Below, in pieces: positions 34,725 to 43,996 of a stretch of 64,000 nt of DNA. The notes under the pieces were generated by a model. The model made no database searches. It was not told the origin of the DNA and saw only the letters and a program-made list of their open reading frames with translations. The DNA is taken from assembly GCA_002083435.1 (NCBI GenBank), contig LWDJ01000026.1:7697-71696 (forward strand), written 5' to 3'. The number at the start of each line of letters is the position of its first letter. The first letter of the stretch is position 1. This DNA comes from Proteobacteria bacterium SG_bin6. GTDB taxonomy: Bacteria > Pseudomonadota > Alphaproteobacteria > Sphingomonadales > Sphingomonadaceae. Both the position numbers and the translations under genes were made by a program.

Positions 34725-36257
34725 CTAGCCTGCAATTCTCCGTTCCAGCCAAACCGCCGCTTCATCCGGGCTCTTCTTGTCCACATCCCGATCGACCAGC
34801 AGATTCGCCTCGCGCATCGCCTCCACGGGAATCGCGCCGATCAGCCCCTTCAGCGCCCCCACGAACCGCGCGTCACCTGCATGAGCGCGCGATACCAGCA
34901 GCACCGCGTCGTAGCCCGGGATCGCGCCCTTGGGGTCGCTCAGCACGGTCAGCTTCTGCGCGGCGATGCGGCCGTCGGAGGAGAAGGCGGTGATCACGTC
35001 GGCCTCGCCGCTCGCCACCGCGCGGTACATGAAAGTGGGGGCATAGGCCTGCGCCTTGCGGAAATGCAGCGGATAGGCACGCTGCACCGCCGCCCATTCT
35101 GGGCGCTCCAGAAATTCTAGGTCCGAACCGAGCTTCAGCGCCGGCGCCTGTGCCACGAGATCGTCGAGGCTCTTCAACCCGCGCTTGGCGGCGACATCAC
35201 CCCGCAGCGCGAAGGCATAGGCATTCTCGAACCCCAGCGCGCCGAGCAGCCGCACGCCGTGGGTCCGTGCTACCCAATCGCCCACCTGTCGCACGATCTC
35301 GGCCCGGGCGGGCACGTCCTGGCGCTTCATCTCGTTGGTGAAGATCGTGCCCGAATAATCGACATAGACGTCGATATCGCCGCCGGCGAGCGCGCCGAAC
35401 ACCACCGCCGATCCCAGCCCCTCGCGGTAGCGCACCTGATAACCCGCGCGCTCGAGCCGGTGGCCGATGACGCGCGCGAGGATATATTGCTCACCAAAGC
35501 CCTTGGCACCCACGGTCACGCTCGGGCGGCTGCTTGGCATCGCGGGCGCGAGCGCGGCGAGCACGCCCGCCGCCAGCACCACCACCGCCACAATCGCACG
35601 CACACGCTTGCGCTCGGCGATGCCATATTCGACCATGCCGAGCAGCGCGTCGACGGCCAGTGCCAGCCCCGCCGCGGCGAGGCAGCCGGCGAGCACCAGC
35701 GCCCAATTCTGCGTCTGCAGCCCGGCGAAGATCATGTCGCCAAGCGAGGGCTGGCCGACGGTGGTGGAAAGCGTCGCGGCGCCGATCGTCCAGACGGCGG
35801 CGGTGCGTATCCCCGCCATCAGCACCGGGGAGACGAGCGGCGCCTCGATCAGCAGCAGCTTCTGCCACGCGGTCATCCCGACGCCGTCCGCCGCCTCGAT
35901 CACCGCCGGATCGAGCCCGTTGAGGCCGGTTACGGTGTTCCGCAGGATCGGCAGCACGGCATAGAGCGTGAGCGCCATCACCGAAGGCAGGAAACCGAGC
36001 GCCGGAAACCCGCCGCCCACCGCCGCCGACAGGCTCAGCAACAGCGGATAGAACAGCGCGAGCAGCGCGAGGCTGGGGATCGTCTGCACGAGGCTCGCGA
36101 AGCCGAGCGCCGCGCGCGCCACCGCCGGCCGCCGCGCCGACCAGATGGCGAGCGGTAGGCTGATCACCAGCCCCAGCGCGATGGCGCTCGCCGCGAGCAG
36201 CAGATGCGCGGCGAGCAGGTCTGGCACGCGCTTCAGCGCCTCCAGGAACGGGCTCAT
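34725..36257 (-). CDS. Osmoprotectant-type ABC importer: permease fused to substrate-binding domain
   Basis: This 510-residue protein has an N-terminal permease domain (about 1-225; six membrane segments, ABC coupling motif AADGVGMTAWQKLLLIEAPL), then a C-terminal OpuAC-like binding domain (about 245-510) with VTVGAKGFGEQYILARVIG and ALAGGDIDVYVDYSGTIF. OpuB/OpuC-type systems take up glycine betaine, choline or carnitine under salt stress. Fusing the binding protein to the permease puts it in the periplasm without a separate gene. The ATG overlaps the stop of the ATPase gene, so the two form a complete importer. Confidence 0.9.
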   Translation of the reverse strand: MSPFLEALKRVPDLLAAHLLLAASAIALGLVISLPLAIWSARRPAVARAALGFASLVQTIPSLALLALFYPLLLSLSAAVGGGFPALGFLPSVMALTLYAVLPILRNTVTGLNGLDPAVIEAADGVGMTAWQKLLLIEAPLVSPVLMAGIRTAAVWTIGAATLSTTVGQPSLGDMIFAGLQTQNWALVLAGCLAAAGLALAVDALLGMVEYGIAERKRVRAIVAVVVLAAGVLAALAPAMPSSRPSVTVGAKGFGEQYILARVIGHRLERAGYQVRYREGLGSAVVFGALAGGDIDVYVDYSGTIFTNEMKRQDVPARAEIVRQVGDWVARTHGVRLLGALGFENAYAFALRGDVAAKRGLKSLDDLVAQAPALKLGSDLEFLERPEWAAVQRAYPLHFRKAQAYAPTFMYRAVASGEADVITAFSSDGRIAAQKLTVLSDPKGAIPGYDAVLLVSRAHAGDARFVGALKGLIGAIPVEAMREANLLVDRDVDKKSPDEAAVWLERRIAG

Positions 36258-37018
36258 GCCGGGCGCTCCAGCGCGCGCAAAGCGCTGGCCTGTTCGCGCG
36301 GTACGGCGACCAGCGCTCGCGCCTCGGCAGAGCCTTCGCCCGCGATCAGCGCGCGCGGGCTCGCGTCGGTGACGATCCGGCCCGCCGCCATCACCAGCAC
36401 CCGGTCGACGAGCAGCAGCGCCTCGGCCATGTCGTGCGTCACCATGATCGTGGTGAGGTCCAGCCGATCGTGCAGCGCCCGGATCGCCTTGCCCAGGCTG
36501 TCGCGCGTGATCGGATCGAGCGCGCCGAACGGTTCATCCATCAGCAGCAGCCCCGGCTCGGTCGCGAGCGCGCGCGCGACGCCGATGCGCTGGCGCTGGC
36601 CGCCCGAGAGTTCGTCGGGAAAGCGCTTGGCGAATTCGCGCGGCAGCTCGACCAGATCGAGCAGTTCGTCGATCCGCGCGCCATGGTTCTTCAGCCTCGC
36701 CAGCCGCCGCCCGATCGCGATGTTTTCGCCCACCGTGAAGTGCGGGAACAGGCCGATATTCTGGAAGATATAGCCGATGCCGCGCCGTAGCCGGTGCGCG
36801 TCCGCCGCCAGCACGTCGTCGCCATTGATCAGCACCCGGCCCTGGCTGGGCTCGATCAGCCGGTTGATCATCTTGAGCAACGTCGATTTACCCGAGCCCG
36901 ACGCGCCTACCAACGCCACGAAACTACCCGCCGCGATCTCCAGACTGACGGCGGCCACCGCATCGGTCGCCCCATAGCGCTTGGCGACGGCATCGAAGCG
37001 GACGGAAGGGCCGGGCAT
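36254..37018 (-). CDS. Osmoprotectant-type ABC importer: ATPase subunit
   Basis: This 254-residue ATPase has Walker A GASGSGKST (residues 38-46), a Q-loop, the ABC signature LSGGQRQRIGVARA, Walker B LLLMDEPFGALDP and the His of MVTHDMAEA. It is close to ProV/OpuBA in sequence but lacks the C-terminal CBS domains that sense ionic strength in OpuA, so osmotic gating must come from elsewhere or transcription. It is the first gene of the two-gene importer (ATGA overlap). Confidence 0.91.
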   Translation of the reverse strand: MPGPSVRFDAVAKRYGATDAVAAVSLEIAAGSFVALVGASGSGKSTLLKMINRLIEPSQGRVLINGDDVLAADAHRLRRGIGYIFQNIGLFPHFTVGENIAIGRRLARLKNHGARIDELLDLVELPREFAKRFPDELSGGQRQRIGVARALATEPGLLLMDEPFGALDPITRDSLGKAIRALHDRLDLTTIMVTHDMAEALLLVDRVLVMAAGRIVTDASPRALIAGEGSAEARALVAVPREQASALRALERPA

Positions 37019-37125
37019 CGGTGCCGGTGATGCGGGATCGACCGGCGCGCGTCAAATGCTGCTACGCGACGTGCCCGCTTTGCGGCATGAACCGGCAAAG
37101 CCGAGTCGAGCGGGAAGGGGCGGGT

Positions 37126-37902
37126 ATGCAGCGCATTTTCATCACCGGGGGCGGATCGGGCATCGGCGCCGCCACCGCCAAGCTGTTCGCCGCGCGCGGG
37201 TGGCAGGTGGGGCTGGGCGATGTGAACGAGGCCGGGCTCGCCGCCACCGCCGCCGCCTTGCCCCAGGGCGCGCGCACCTACGGGATCGACGTGCGCGACC
37301 GCGAGCCCTTCGCCGCCGCGCTCGCCGATTTCGCGGGCGATGACGGCCGGATCGACGTGATGATGAATAATGCCGGCATCGCCGTCGGTGGTCCGCTCGT
37401 CGCCAACAGCTGGCAAGAGATCGACCGTGTCGTCGGCATCAACCTGATGGGCGTCGTCAACGGCGCCAAGCTCGCTTACCCCTTTCTGAAGGCGGCGCAG
37501 GGCTGTTTGCTCAACGTATCGTCGGCGGCGGGTATCTATGGCGGGCCGGGCATTGGCATCTATGCCGCGACCAAATTCGCGGTGCGCGGCTTGACCGAGT
37601 CGCTCGACGGCGAATGGGCGGGGGAGGGCATTCGCGTGCGTGCGCTGATGCCGAGCTTCATCGACACGCCGCTGCTCGAAGCAGGCATCGCCGGCACCAA
37701 TTACAGCGTGCGCCAGACGGTGACCGCGGGGGGTCTGGAGATCACGCCGGTGGCGCAGGTCGCCGAGGCGGCTTGGGCGGCGGTGCATGGCACCCGGCTC
37801 CATACGCCCGTGGGCAAGACCGCGAAGCGCCTGGCCTTCGCGGCGCGCTGGATGCCGGGCGCTTTGCGCCGGCAAATGGGGCGGCGAGGGCTGGCGCGAT
37901 AA
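37126..37902 (+). CDS. Short-chain dehydrogenase/reductase (SDR)
   Basis: This 258-residue SDR has TGGGSGIG, an acidic GLGDVNE (NAD preference), NNAG, a Ser (VSSAAGIYGGP) and the catalytic YAATK. The tail after residue 215 is Ala-rich and basic, without the DGG ending of FabG. ATG 37126 follows an AAGGGG site; a longer reading to 37021 adds a Cys-rich tail with no SDR features. The stop codon overlaps the T-run of the terminator that serves the opposite gene. Confidence 0.86.
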   Translation: MQRIFITGGGSGIGAATAKLFAARGWQVGLGDVNEAGLAATAAALPQGARTYGIDVRDREPFAAALADFAGDDGRIDVMMNNAGIAVGGPLVANSWQEIDRVVGINLMGVVNGAKLAYPFLKAAQGCLLNVSSAAGIYGGPGIGIYAATKFAVRGLTESLDGEWAGEGIRVRALMPSFIDTPLLEAGIAGTNYSVRQTVTAGGLEITPVAQVAEAAWAAVHGTRLHTPVGKTAKRLAFAARWMPGALRRQMGRRGLAR

Positions 37903-37932
37903 AAAACCTCCCCGGCGCGGACGCCGGGGAGG
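37901..37932 (-). terminator. Rho-independent terminator of the TonB-dependent receptor gene
   Basis: CCTCCCCGGCG (37907-37917), loop CGGA, CGCCGGGGAGG (37922-37932): a perfect 11-bp stem. On the minus strand it is followed by six T (37906-37901). It lies 28 bases past the receptor stop codon. On the plus strand the stem has no T-run after it. Confidence 0.88.
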
Positions 37933-37959
37933 CCAAGGCCTTGCTCGCGCGGCGCGCGC

Positions 37960-40900
37960 TTAAAAGCGCACGGTTGCCGAGGCGCGGAAGTTGCGGCCGA
38001 GAATGCCGTCGAAATAGGTCACCGTGCCGCCGCCCGCAGGGGTGGGGAACGGCGTCTTCTCGTCGAGCAGGTTGTTGATCACGAAGCGCAGCGTGAAGCG
38101 CTTGGTGACATCGGCTGAAAGCGTGGTGTTGAAGAAGCTCACCGAGCCGACATTGGGGAAGTCCCGGTTGGTGATCGGCTCGTCGGGGTTTACCCGGGTC
38201 GGGCCGAAATACTGCCATTGCCAAGCCCAGCTGAAGCCGGGCGTGGTGTAATAGAGATTGGCATTGGCCTTGTGCGGCGAATAACCGATCGAATTGCGTA
38301 GCGTCGTCCGGTCGCCTTCACCCACCCGCAGCACCAGCTCATCGGTGTACTGATAATTACCCTGGAACGCGATCCGGCTCTGCGCGCCCAGGAAAGGGGT
38401 CGGGATCGAATAGCCCAGGTCGACGATCAGCCCTCGGAAATTCTGGGTCGCGGCGTTGGCGAAGCCGGTGTTGATGAAGGTGATCTGTCCAGCTGCGTTG
38501 CGGGTAAAATTGCCGCACAAATTGGTCGGGTAGCTCGCCGAGTCGTAGCAACCTTGCAGCACCTGGGTCGCGTCCAGCGAGGTGATCGCGTTCCGCAGGC
38601 GAATGTCGACCCAGTCGACCGTCAGGTTCAGGCGCGGCAGCCAGCGCGGCCGGACGATCGCGCCGAGCACATAGGCATCCGCGGTTTCGTTGCGCAGATT
38701 TGTGTTGCCGGCGAGCGTTCCCCGAGTGGTGAAATCGACGATGTTCGACTGGAAGCCGGTGGGCAGCCCCGCTGCCCGGCAATTCGCGGCCCGCTGCGCC
38801 GGATTGGGTCCGATATTGATAAAGCGCGAATCGCAGGGGTCGTTCGCGGTGGTGAAAATCTGGCTGGTCGGGTTGAACAATTCGGTGATCGCCGGCGCGC
38901 GGACCGATCGGGTATAATTGCCACGGAAGGTGATGCCCGAAATCGGCTCCCACCGCGCGTCGCCGGTATAGGTGAAATCGCCCCCGGCATAGCTGTTCTC
39001 GATATAGCGCGCGGCGCCGTGCAGTTCGAGCGAGCGGATGAACGGGATGTTCTGATCATTGCCGATCAACGGCACGCTCAATTCCGCGAACCCTTCGTTG
39101 GTGTAGAAGGAACCCCGCACCGGATCGATCGGCACGCTGCGCCCGAACTGGATGCGCTGTCCCGGATTATTGGGATCGGGCTGGCCGAAATAGAAAGCGC
39201 CCGGATCGAAATTCGCGCTTTCGTTGCGATGCTCATAGCCGAGCGCGAAGCCGACCGGGCCGCCCCAGATGTTGAACAGATTGCCGGTCAGCGAGGCAGT
39301 GACGACCCATTGCTCGTTCACCTGGCGCGGATTGGCGGTGGTCGTGACGTAATCGCGCGCGGCCTGCGAGATTTGCTGGCCGAACGGGTTGATCGGCGCA
39401 CAGGTGCTGCTGATCGTCGCGATCGGCGCGTTCACCGCGCCGGGGGCGCAGACGATGTTGCCGTTCGCGTCGCGCACCGCGTTGAGCGCGTTCTGGAAAT
39501 TCTGCTGCACCAGCACACGCTCGCCGCCCTGCGTGGTCGAGCGGCCATAATTGCCGACGACCTGGAACTTCATGTCCTGACCCAGCGCGCGGAACTTGAT
39601 ATCGGTGCCGGCGACGAAACGGTAAAGCTCGACGGTCGACGATCCTGCGCCCGAGATCAGATCGGTATTGGCGCGCCCCAGATAGAAGCGATCGGGGAAA
39701 TCGGCGGCCGGGTTGTTCGCGAGCGAATTGACGATCGTCGCACGCGCCGCCGGCGATAGAAATGGGTTGTCGACGCTCAGGATGAAATTGCCGTCGGGCG
39801 TCCCCGCCGCGTCGAACAGCGCGGTGTTGTACACCGGCTGGTTGCGCAGCTGCTCGCCGCGGCTGTTGGCGTACCAGCCCTCGAAGAACAGTCGCGTATT
39901 GTCTGACAGGTCGTAATCGGCGAGCGCGGTGAACAGATAGCGCTTGGTCGGCGCGAGCAGGGTGTTGGGCAGCACGAAGCCGTTGCCGCCGTTGAAGTTG
40001 ATCAGATTGCCGGTCTGCTGGCCAAATTCGATCGGCACCAGATTGCCTTGCTGATCGAAGGCGAGCGCCTGGCCAGCGCCGTTGGTAACGCTCGGCTGGA
40101 ACCCGAACTGGCCCACTTGGCCGGGTGAAATAGGGAAGAAATCGGTGACGAGCGGCGCGCCATTCGGATTGAGCGACGGGATGCGGCGATCACCAATATA
40201 CACGCTGTTGAAGGGCGAACTGCCCGGCAGCGGCGTGGTGAACGAGCTGTTGAGCCGCGAATCGGGCCGGTCCTCGAGCGTCAAGCCGCCCTGCTCGTTA
40301 TATTCGGCGGCGAAGGTGATGTTGCCACGCCCATCGGCGAAATTGGTGCCGAACAGCCCGCGGATGCGCGCGTCGCTCGCATCGCCGCGCTCGCTGATGC
40401 CATATTGGCCATCAAGCACCAGCCCCTTGAACTTGCGCTTGGTGATGATGTTGATCGTGCCGGCGATCGCGTCCGAACCATAGATCGGCGCGCCGCCCAC
40501 CGCGATGGTTTCGACGCGATCGACGAGCAGCGTGGGGATGACGTTGAAATCGACCTGGATGCCCGAGCCCGTCGGGCCGAAGATCGAGCTGCTGTTCGAG
40601 CTGACGAAGCGGCGCCCGTTGACGATGGTGAGCGTGCGCTGGTCGCCCAGGCCGAAGAAGTTGACGAAGTTCTGTCCCGACCCGAACGCGCCGGCCTGGC
40701 CACCGGCGCGGCTGCTGCCGGGGACGCCGAACGAGGGCAGGGTGTTCAGCGCGTCGGCGATGTTCGAGAAGCCGCGCTGATCAATATAGGCCGAATCGAC
40801 CGTGATCGTCGGCTGGCCGCTCTGCAAATTGCGCCGGGCGATGCGCGAGCCGGTGACGACAACGTCATCGGTGTTGCGCGCATCATCGGCGGCCACCGCC

Positions 40901-41055
40901 GCCTGTTGCTGCGCGGGGCCGCCGACCGCGACCGGATTGTCCGGCTGGGTGTTCCCCGCATCCTGATTGTTGACCTGCGCCGTCGCTGGCACGCCCGCAA
41001 GCGTTGCCACGAACGAAACCGACGCGATCAGCGCCGCGCGCATTCTCTTCTGCAT
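37960..41055 (-). CDS. TonB-dependent outer-membrane receptor
   Basis: This 1031-residue receptor has a signal peptide (MQKRMRAALIASVSFVATLAGVPATAQ in two parts), a short linker, then a plug domain from about residue 65 (DDVVVTGSRIARRNLQSGQPT, ADALNTLPSFGVPG, RTLTIVNGRRFVSSNS) and a 22-stranded barrel ending in the typical final Phe (FRASATVRF). These proteins import siderophores, vitamin B12 or plant/sugar oligomers using TonB energy; sphingomonads carry dozens, and this one's ligand is unknown. ATG 41055 has AAGGGG seven bases upstream; a TTG six bases earlier is rejected. It has its own terminator and no TonB or SusD-like partner. Confidence 0.93.
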   Translation of the reverse strand: MQKRMRAALIASVSFVATLAGVPATAQVNNQDAGNTQPDNPVAVGGPAQQQAAVAADDARNTDDVVVTGSRIARRNLQSGQPTITVDSAYIDQRGFSNIADALNTLPSFGVPGSSRAGGQAGAFGSGQNFVNFFGLGDQRTLTIVNGRRFVSSNSSSIFGPTGSGIQVDFNVIPTLLVDRVETIAVGGAPIYGSDAIAGTINIITKRKFKGLVLDGQYGISERGDASDARIRGLFGTNFADGRGNITFAAEYNEQGGLTLEDRPDSRLNSSFTTPLPGSSPFNSVYIGDRRIPSLNPNGAPLVTDFFPISPGQVGQFGFQPSVTNGAGQALAFDQQGNLVPIEFGQQTGNLINFNGGNGFVLPNTLLAPTKRYLFTALADYDLSDNTRLFFEGWYANSRGEQLRNQPVYNTALFDAAGTPDGNFILSVDNPFLSPAARATIVNSLANNPAADFPDRFYLGRANTDLISGAGSSTVELYRFVAGTDIKFRALGQDMKFQVVGNYGRSTTQGGERVLVQQNFQNALNAVRDANGNIVCAPGAVNAPIATISSTCAPINPFGQQISQAARDYVTTTANPRQVNEQWVVTASLTGNLFNIWGGPVGFALGYEHRNESANFDPGAFYFGQPDPNNPGQRIQFGRSVPIDPVRGSFYTNEGFAELSVPLIGNDQNIPFIRSLELHGAARYIENSYAGGDFTYTGDARWEPISGITFRGNYTRSVRAPAITELFNPTSQIFTTANDPCDSRFINIGPNPAQRAANCRAAGLPTGFQSNIVDFTTRGTLAGNTNLRNETADAYVLGAIVRPRWLPRLNLTVDWVDIRLRNAITSLDATQVLQGCYDSASYPTNLCGNFTRNAAGQITFINTGFANAATQNFRGLIVDLGYSIPTPFLGAQSRIAFQGNYQYTDELVLRVGEGDRTTLRNSIGYSPHKANANLYYTTPGFSWAWQWQYFGPTRVNPDEPITNRDFPNVGSVSFFNTTLSADVTKRFTLRFVINNLLDEKTPFPTPAGGGTVTYFDGILGRNFRASATVRF

Positions 41056-41189
41056 TTTCAAACCCCTTATCGTCCCAAACTACGCGTTTTCACGTAATTC
41101 ACGGTTGGGCCGGCGAGGTCCTTCGTCAACTGCTTAAGTACTATTACGCAGGCGTTTCCGTCACCTACTGTGTCAGTGCTGCAACACAC

Positions 41190-41480
41190 TCATTCCAGGA
41201 TCGAATCGATTGACTGGGCCAACTCGATGTCCCGCCCGGACAGCCCGCCAGCGTCATGCGTCGTCAGCAAAATCTCCACCCGGTTCCACACGTTCGACCA
41301 TTCGGGGTGGTGATCGGCCTTCTCCGCGAGCAGCGCGACCCGGACCATGAAGGCGAAGGCTTCGCTGAAATCGGCGAAGCTGCAGGTGCGGCGGATGCCG
41401 TCACGTTCCTCGTCATAATCCCAGTCGGGCAATCCATCCAGCGCCTCGGCGCGTTCGGCGTCGCTCAGCCGTTCGATCAT
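41190..41480 (-). CDS. phhB: Pterin-4a-carbinolamine dehydratase
   Basis: This 96-residue enzyme recycles the tetrahydrobiopterin-type cofactor of phenylalanine hydroxylase. It shows the conserved core FAFMVRVALLAEKADHHPEW and NVWNRVEILLTTHDAGGLS, with the PCD His-His and Trp/Asn residues. In Proteobacteria phhB is often near phhA; no phhA is visible here. It is the gene just upstream of the receptor on the same strand, with a 134-base gap that should hold the receptor's promoter. Confidence 0.94.
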   Translation of the reverse strand: MIERLSDAERAEALDGLPDWDYDEERDGIRRTCSFADFSEAFAFMVRVALLAEKADHHPEWSNVWNRVEILLTTHDAGGLSGRDIELAQSIDSILE

Positions 41481-41529
41481 CGCTGTGCCTCCCTTGCTCT
41501 TGGTGTTCGCCCGTGCCTATCACCGGGCG

Positions 41530-41931
41530 ATGACGGGGCAAGCGCCGACTTTGGATGCAATCGAGGAGCGCGCGCGTGACGTGCTCGCGCGCCTGCCGGC
41601 CCCCTTCGCCGCGCATCTTCAAGACATCATTCTGATCGTCGAGGAGTTCGCCGACGATCAGACGCTCGACGCGCTCGGGATCAAGGACCCGTTCGAGCTG
41701 ACCGGGCTCTATCACGGCCGGCCGGTGGGCGAGAAAGCGCTTGCTTCAGGCGATTTGCCCGATCGCATCCACCTGTATCGCCGACCAATTCTGGATGAGT
41801 GGTGCGCGACCGGGGTAACCCTCGACGCGCTGATCACGCATGTCGTGGTGCACGAAGTTGGCCATCATTTCGGCCTGTCCGACGCCGATATGCACGCGCT
41901 AGAAGCCTCGGTGGCCGAGGAAGGCGCGTGA
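41530..41931 (+). CDS. Zincin-like metallopeptidase family protein
   Basis: This 133-residue protein has HEVGHHFG near residue 108 (His108, Glu109, His112), the HExxH zinc motif of the small metallopeptidase family (DUF1025). The middle carries DPFELTGLYHGRPVG and HLYRRPILDEW, both family hallmarks. It has no signal peptide. Its function is not established. The stop overlaps the GTG start of ccmA, so it is cotranslated with the cytochrome c export genes and may take part in that process, which is only a context guess. I start at ATG 41530 (MTGQAPTL). Confidence 0.82.
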   Translation: MTGQAPTLDAIEERARDVLARLPAPFAAHLQDIILIVEEFADDQTLDALGIKDPFELTGLYHGRPVGEKALASGDLPDRIHLYRRPILDEWCATGVTLDALITHVVVHEVGHHFGLSDADMHALEASVAEEGA

Positions 41932-42488
41932 TCGCCTTCGAGGGCGTTGCCTGCGACCGCGGCGGGCGGCGGCTGTTCTCTGGCGTCAGCTTTTCGGTCG
42001 CGGGGGGCGATGCCCTCCTGGTACGCGGCCCCAATGGCGCGGGCAAATCGAGCCTGTTGCGTCTCGCCGCCGGCCTGCTCGCCCCCGCCGAGGGGCGGGT
42101 GGTGGGCGAGGGCGCGCGTGGTTGGCTGGGGGAACTGCACGCGCTCGACCCGGAATTGCCGCTCGGCCGCGCGCTCGGCTTCTGGACCGGGCTCGACGGC
42201 GCGGGGGTGCGGCTGGCGGCGGCGCTGGACCGCGCGGGGCTCGCCGCGCTCGCCGAGGTGCCGGTGCGATTGCTATCGACCGGGCAACGGCGCCGCGCGG
42301 CGCTGGTGCCGTTGCTCGCCGCAGCGCCGCTGGTGTGGTTGCTCGATGAGCCGGCGAGCGGGCTCGATGTCGATGCGGTCGCTCTGCTCGGCCAATTGAT
42401 CGCCGACCACCGCGCCGGCGGTGGCGCGGTGCTGGTCGCGACCCACCAGCCGATCGACCTGCCGGGTGCCGAGGAGCTGGCGCTGTGA
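41928..42488 (+). CDS. ccmA: Haem exporter ATPase CcmA
   Basis: CcmA is the ATPase of the CcmABCD haem-handling complex for c-type cytochrome maturation. The 186-residue protein (GTG start, overlapping the previous stop as GTGA) has Walker A GPNGAGKSS (residues 34-42), signature STGQRRRAALVPL, Walker B VWLLDEPASGLD and the His-loop VATHQ. The family's usual length is about 200. It overlaps ccmB by four bases. Confidence 0.9.
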   Translation: MIAFEGVACDRGGRRLFSGVSFSVAGGDALLVRGPNGAGKSSLLRLAAGLLAPAEGRVVGEGARGWLGELHALDPELPLGRALGFWTGLDGAGVRLAAALDRAGLAALAEVPVRLLSTGQRRRAALVPLLAAAPLVWLLDEPASGLDVDAVALLGQLIADHRAGGGAVLVATHQPIDLPGAEELAL

Positions 42489-43120
42489 TCGCGGCGCTCA
42501 TCGCCCGCGACCTGCGCCGCGCCTGGGTGGGCGGCGGCGCGGTGCTGCCGATCGCGTTCTTCCTGCTGGTGACGATCCTGTTCCCGTTCGGTGTCGGCCC
42601 CGATGCGGCGCTGCTCGGCCGCGTCGCGAGCGGGGTGATCTGGGCAGCGGCTTTGCTCGCGGCGTTGCTCCCGGTCGAGCGGCTGGTCGCGCCCGATCTG
42701 GAGGCGGGCGTGCTCGATCAGCTCGCCGTGCGCGGGGTGCCGCTGGTGCTGATCGCCGCCGCCAAGCTCGTCGCGCATTGGCTGAGCTTCGGGCCGCCGT
42801 TGATGCTCGCCGCGCTGATCGCGAGCGCGCTGCTCGCGCTGCCGGGCGACCGGCTCGCGGCGGTCGAGCTGGCGCTGGCGGTGGGCACGCCGGGGATGGC
42901 GGCGTTGGGCCTCGCGACCGGAGCCTTGGTCGCCGGCCTGCGCGGGGCGGGGGCGGTCGCGGGGCTGGTGATGCTCCCGCTTGGCGTGCCGCTGGTGATC
43001 TTCGGCGCGGGCGCGGTCGAGAGCGCGCAGGGGCTCAAGCTGCTGGGGGCGACGACACTCGTGCTGCTCGTCGGCGCGCCGCTGGTTGCGGCGGGGGCGA
43101 TGAAGATCGCACGGGAGTAG
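42485..43120 (+). CDS. ccmB: Haem exporter permease CcmB
   Basis: This 211-residue membrane protein has six hydrophobic segments, starting MIAALIARDLRRAWVGGGAVLP and including VERLVAPDLEAGVLDQLAVRG, a CcmB hallmark, and a final helix. GTG 42485 overlaps the ccmA stop. ccmC, which normally follows, is not here; the next gene faces the other way. The system may be completed elsewhere. Confidence 0.9.
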   Translation: MIAALIARDLRRAWVGGGAVLPIAFFLLVTILFPFGVGPDAALLGRVASGVIWAAALLAALLPVERLVAPDLEAGVLDQLAVRGVPLVLIAAAKLVAHWLSFGPPLMLAALIASALLALPGDRLAAVELALAVGTPGMAALGLATGALVAGLRGAGAVAGLVMLPLGVPLVIFGAGAVESAQGLKLLGATTLVLLVGAPLVAAGAMKIARE

Positions 43121-43126
43121 CCGCCG

Positions 43127-43996
43127 TTACCGCGACCATCTTGCCCAAATCGCGGTGGGCAGCAGCAGGCCGCGCGCTTCCTCGCGCACCACCAGCTCGC
43201 CCGCTTCGACCGTGCCGCCCAGCTCCGCGAGGGCCTGGCGCAGTAACTCTTCGAGCGCGAGCGCCGACAGGCGCACCGCATACACCGTCAGGAACAGGAA
43301 GCGCGAGCGCTCATCGAGCAGCCGCCGGCAATCGGCGATCAGCGCGGGCAGCCCTTCCTCGAGCTTCCACACCTCGCCCTCCGGCCCGCGACCATATTTG
43401 GGCGGATCGAGCAGGATGCCATCATAGCGCCGTCCGCGTCGCCCCTCGCGCGCGACGAACTTGGCGGCATCGTCCACCAGCCAACGGACCGGCGCGTCGC
43501 TCATGCCGGAGAGCGCCGCGTTGCCCCGCGCCGCCTCGACCGACTTCTTCGAGGCATCGACATGCACCATCCGCGCGCCCTTGGCGGCGAGCGCCAAAGT
43601 GCCGACCCCGGTATAGCCGAACAGGTTGAGGCATTCAGGCGCCTCCACCCCGGCGACGCGCTCGCGCATCCAGCGCCACACCGGCGCCATGTCGGGAAAG
43701 AAGCCCAGATGGCGGAACGGCGTCGTTTGCGCGGTAAAGCGCACTTCCTCCCAGCGGAGCGGCCAGCCGGCGCGGGGCACCTCGCGGTTGAATTGCCAGC
43801 GGCCACCGCCTTCCTCGTCGGAGCCGGGCAGGAACTCGGCATCCGCGGCCCAATCGGCGCTGGCGGGCGCCCAGAGCGCCTGCGGCTCGGGGCGGATGAA
43901 GCGATGGCGGCCATAGCGTTCGAGCTTGCGGCCATGGCCACTGTCGACCAGGCCGTAATCTTCCCATGGCTCGCCGATCAGGGTCTTCAGGCTCAT
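43127..43996 (-). CDS. Class I SAM-dependent rRNA methyltransferase (RlmI/RlmK-like)
   Basis: This 289-residue protein has the SAM-binding motif LNLFGYTGVGTLALAAKGA, then HVDASKKSVEAARGNAALSG, and the catalytic LDPPKYGRGPEGEVWKLE, typical of the RlmI/RlmK/RlmL-C group that methylates 23S rRNA. The N-terminal half (about 1-105) is not a PUA domain but a beta-rich RPEPQALWAP region. Its ATG overlaps the stop of thrC, so it is the last gene of the long oxidase operon. Target nucleotide unknown. Confidence 0.85.
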   Translation of the reverse strand: MSLKTLIGEPWEDYGLVDSGHGRKLERYGRHRFIRPEPQALWAPASADWAADAEFLPGSDEEGGGRWQFNREVPRAGWPLRWEEVRFTAQTTPFRHLGFFPDMAPVWRWMRERVAGVEAPECLNLFGYTGVGTLALAAKGARMVHVDASKKSVEAARGNAALSGMSDAPVRWLVDDAAKFVAREGRRGRRYDGILLDPPKYGRGPEGEVWKLEEGLPALIADCRRLLDERSRFLFLTVYAVRLSALALEELLRQALAELGGTVEAGELVVREEARGLLLPTAIWARWSR

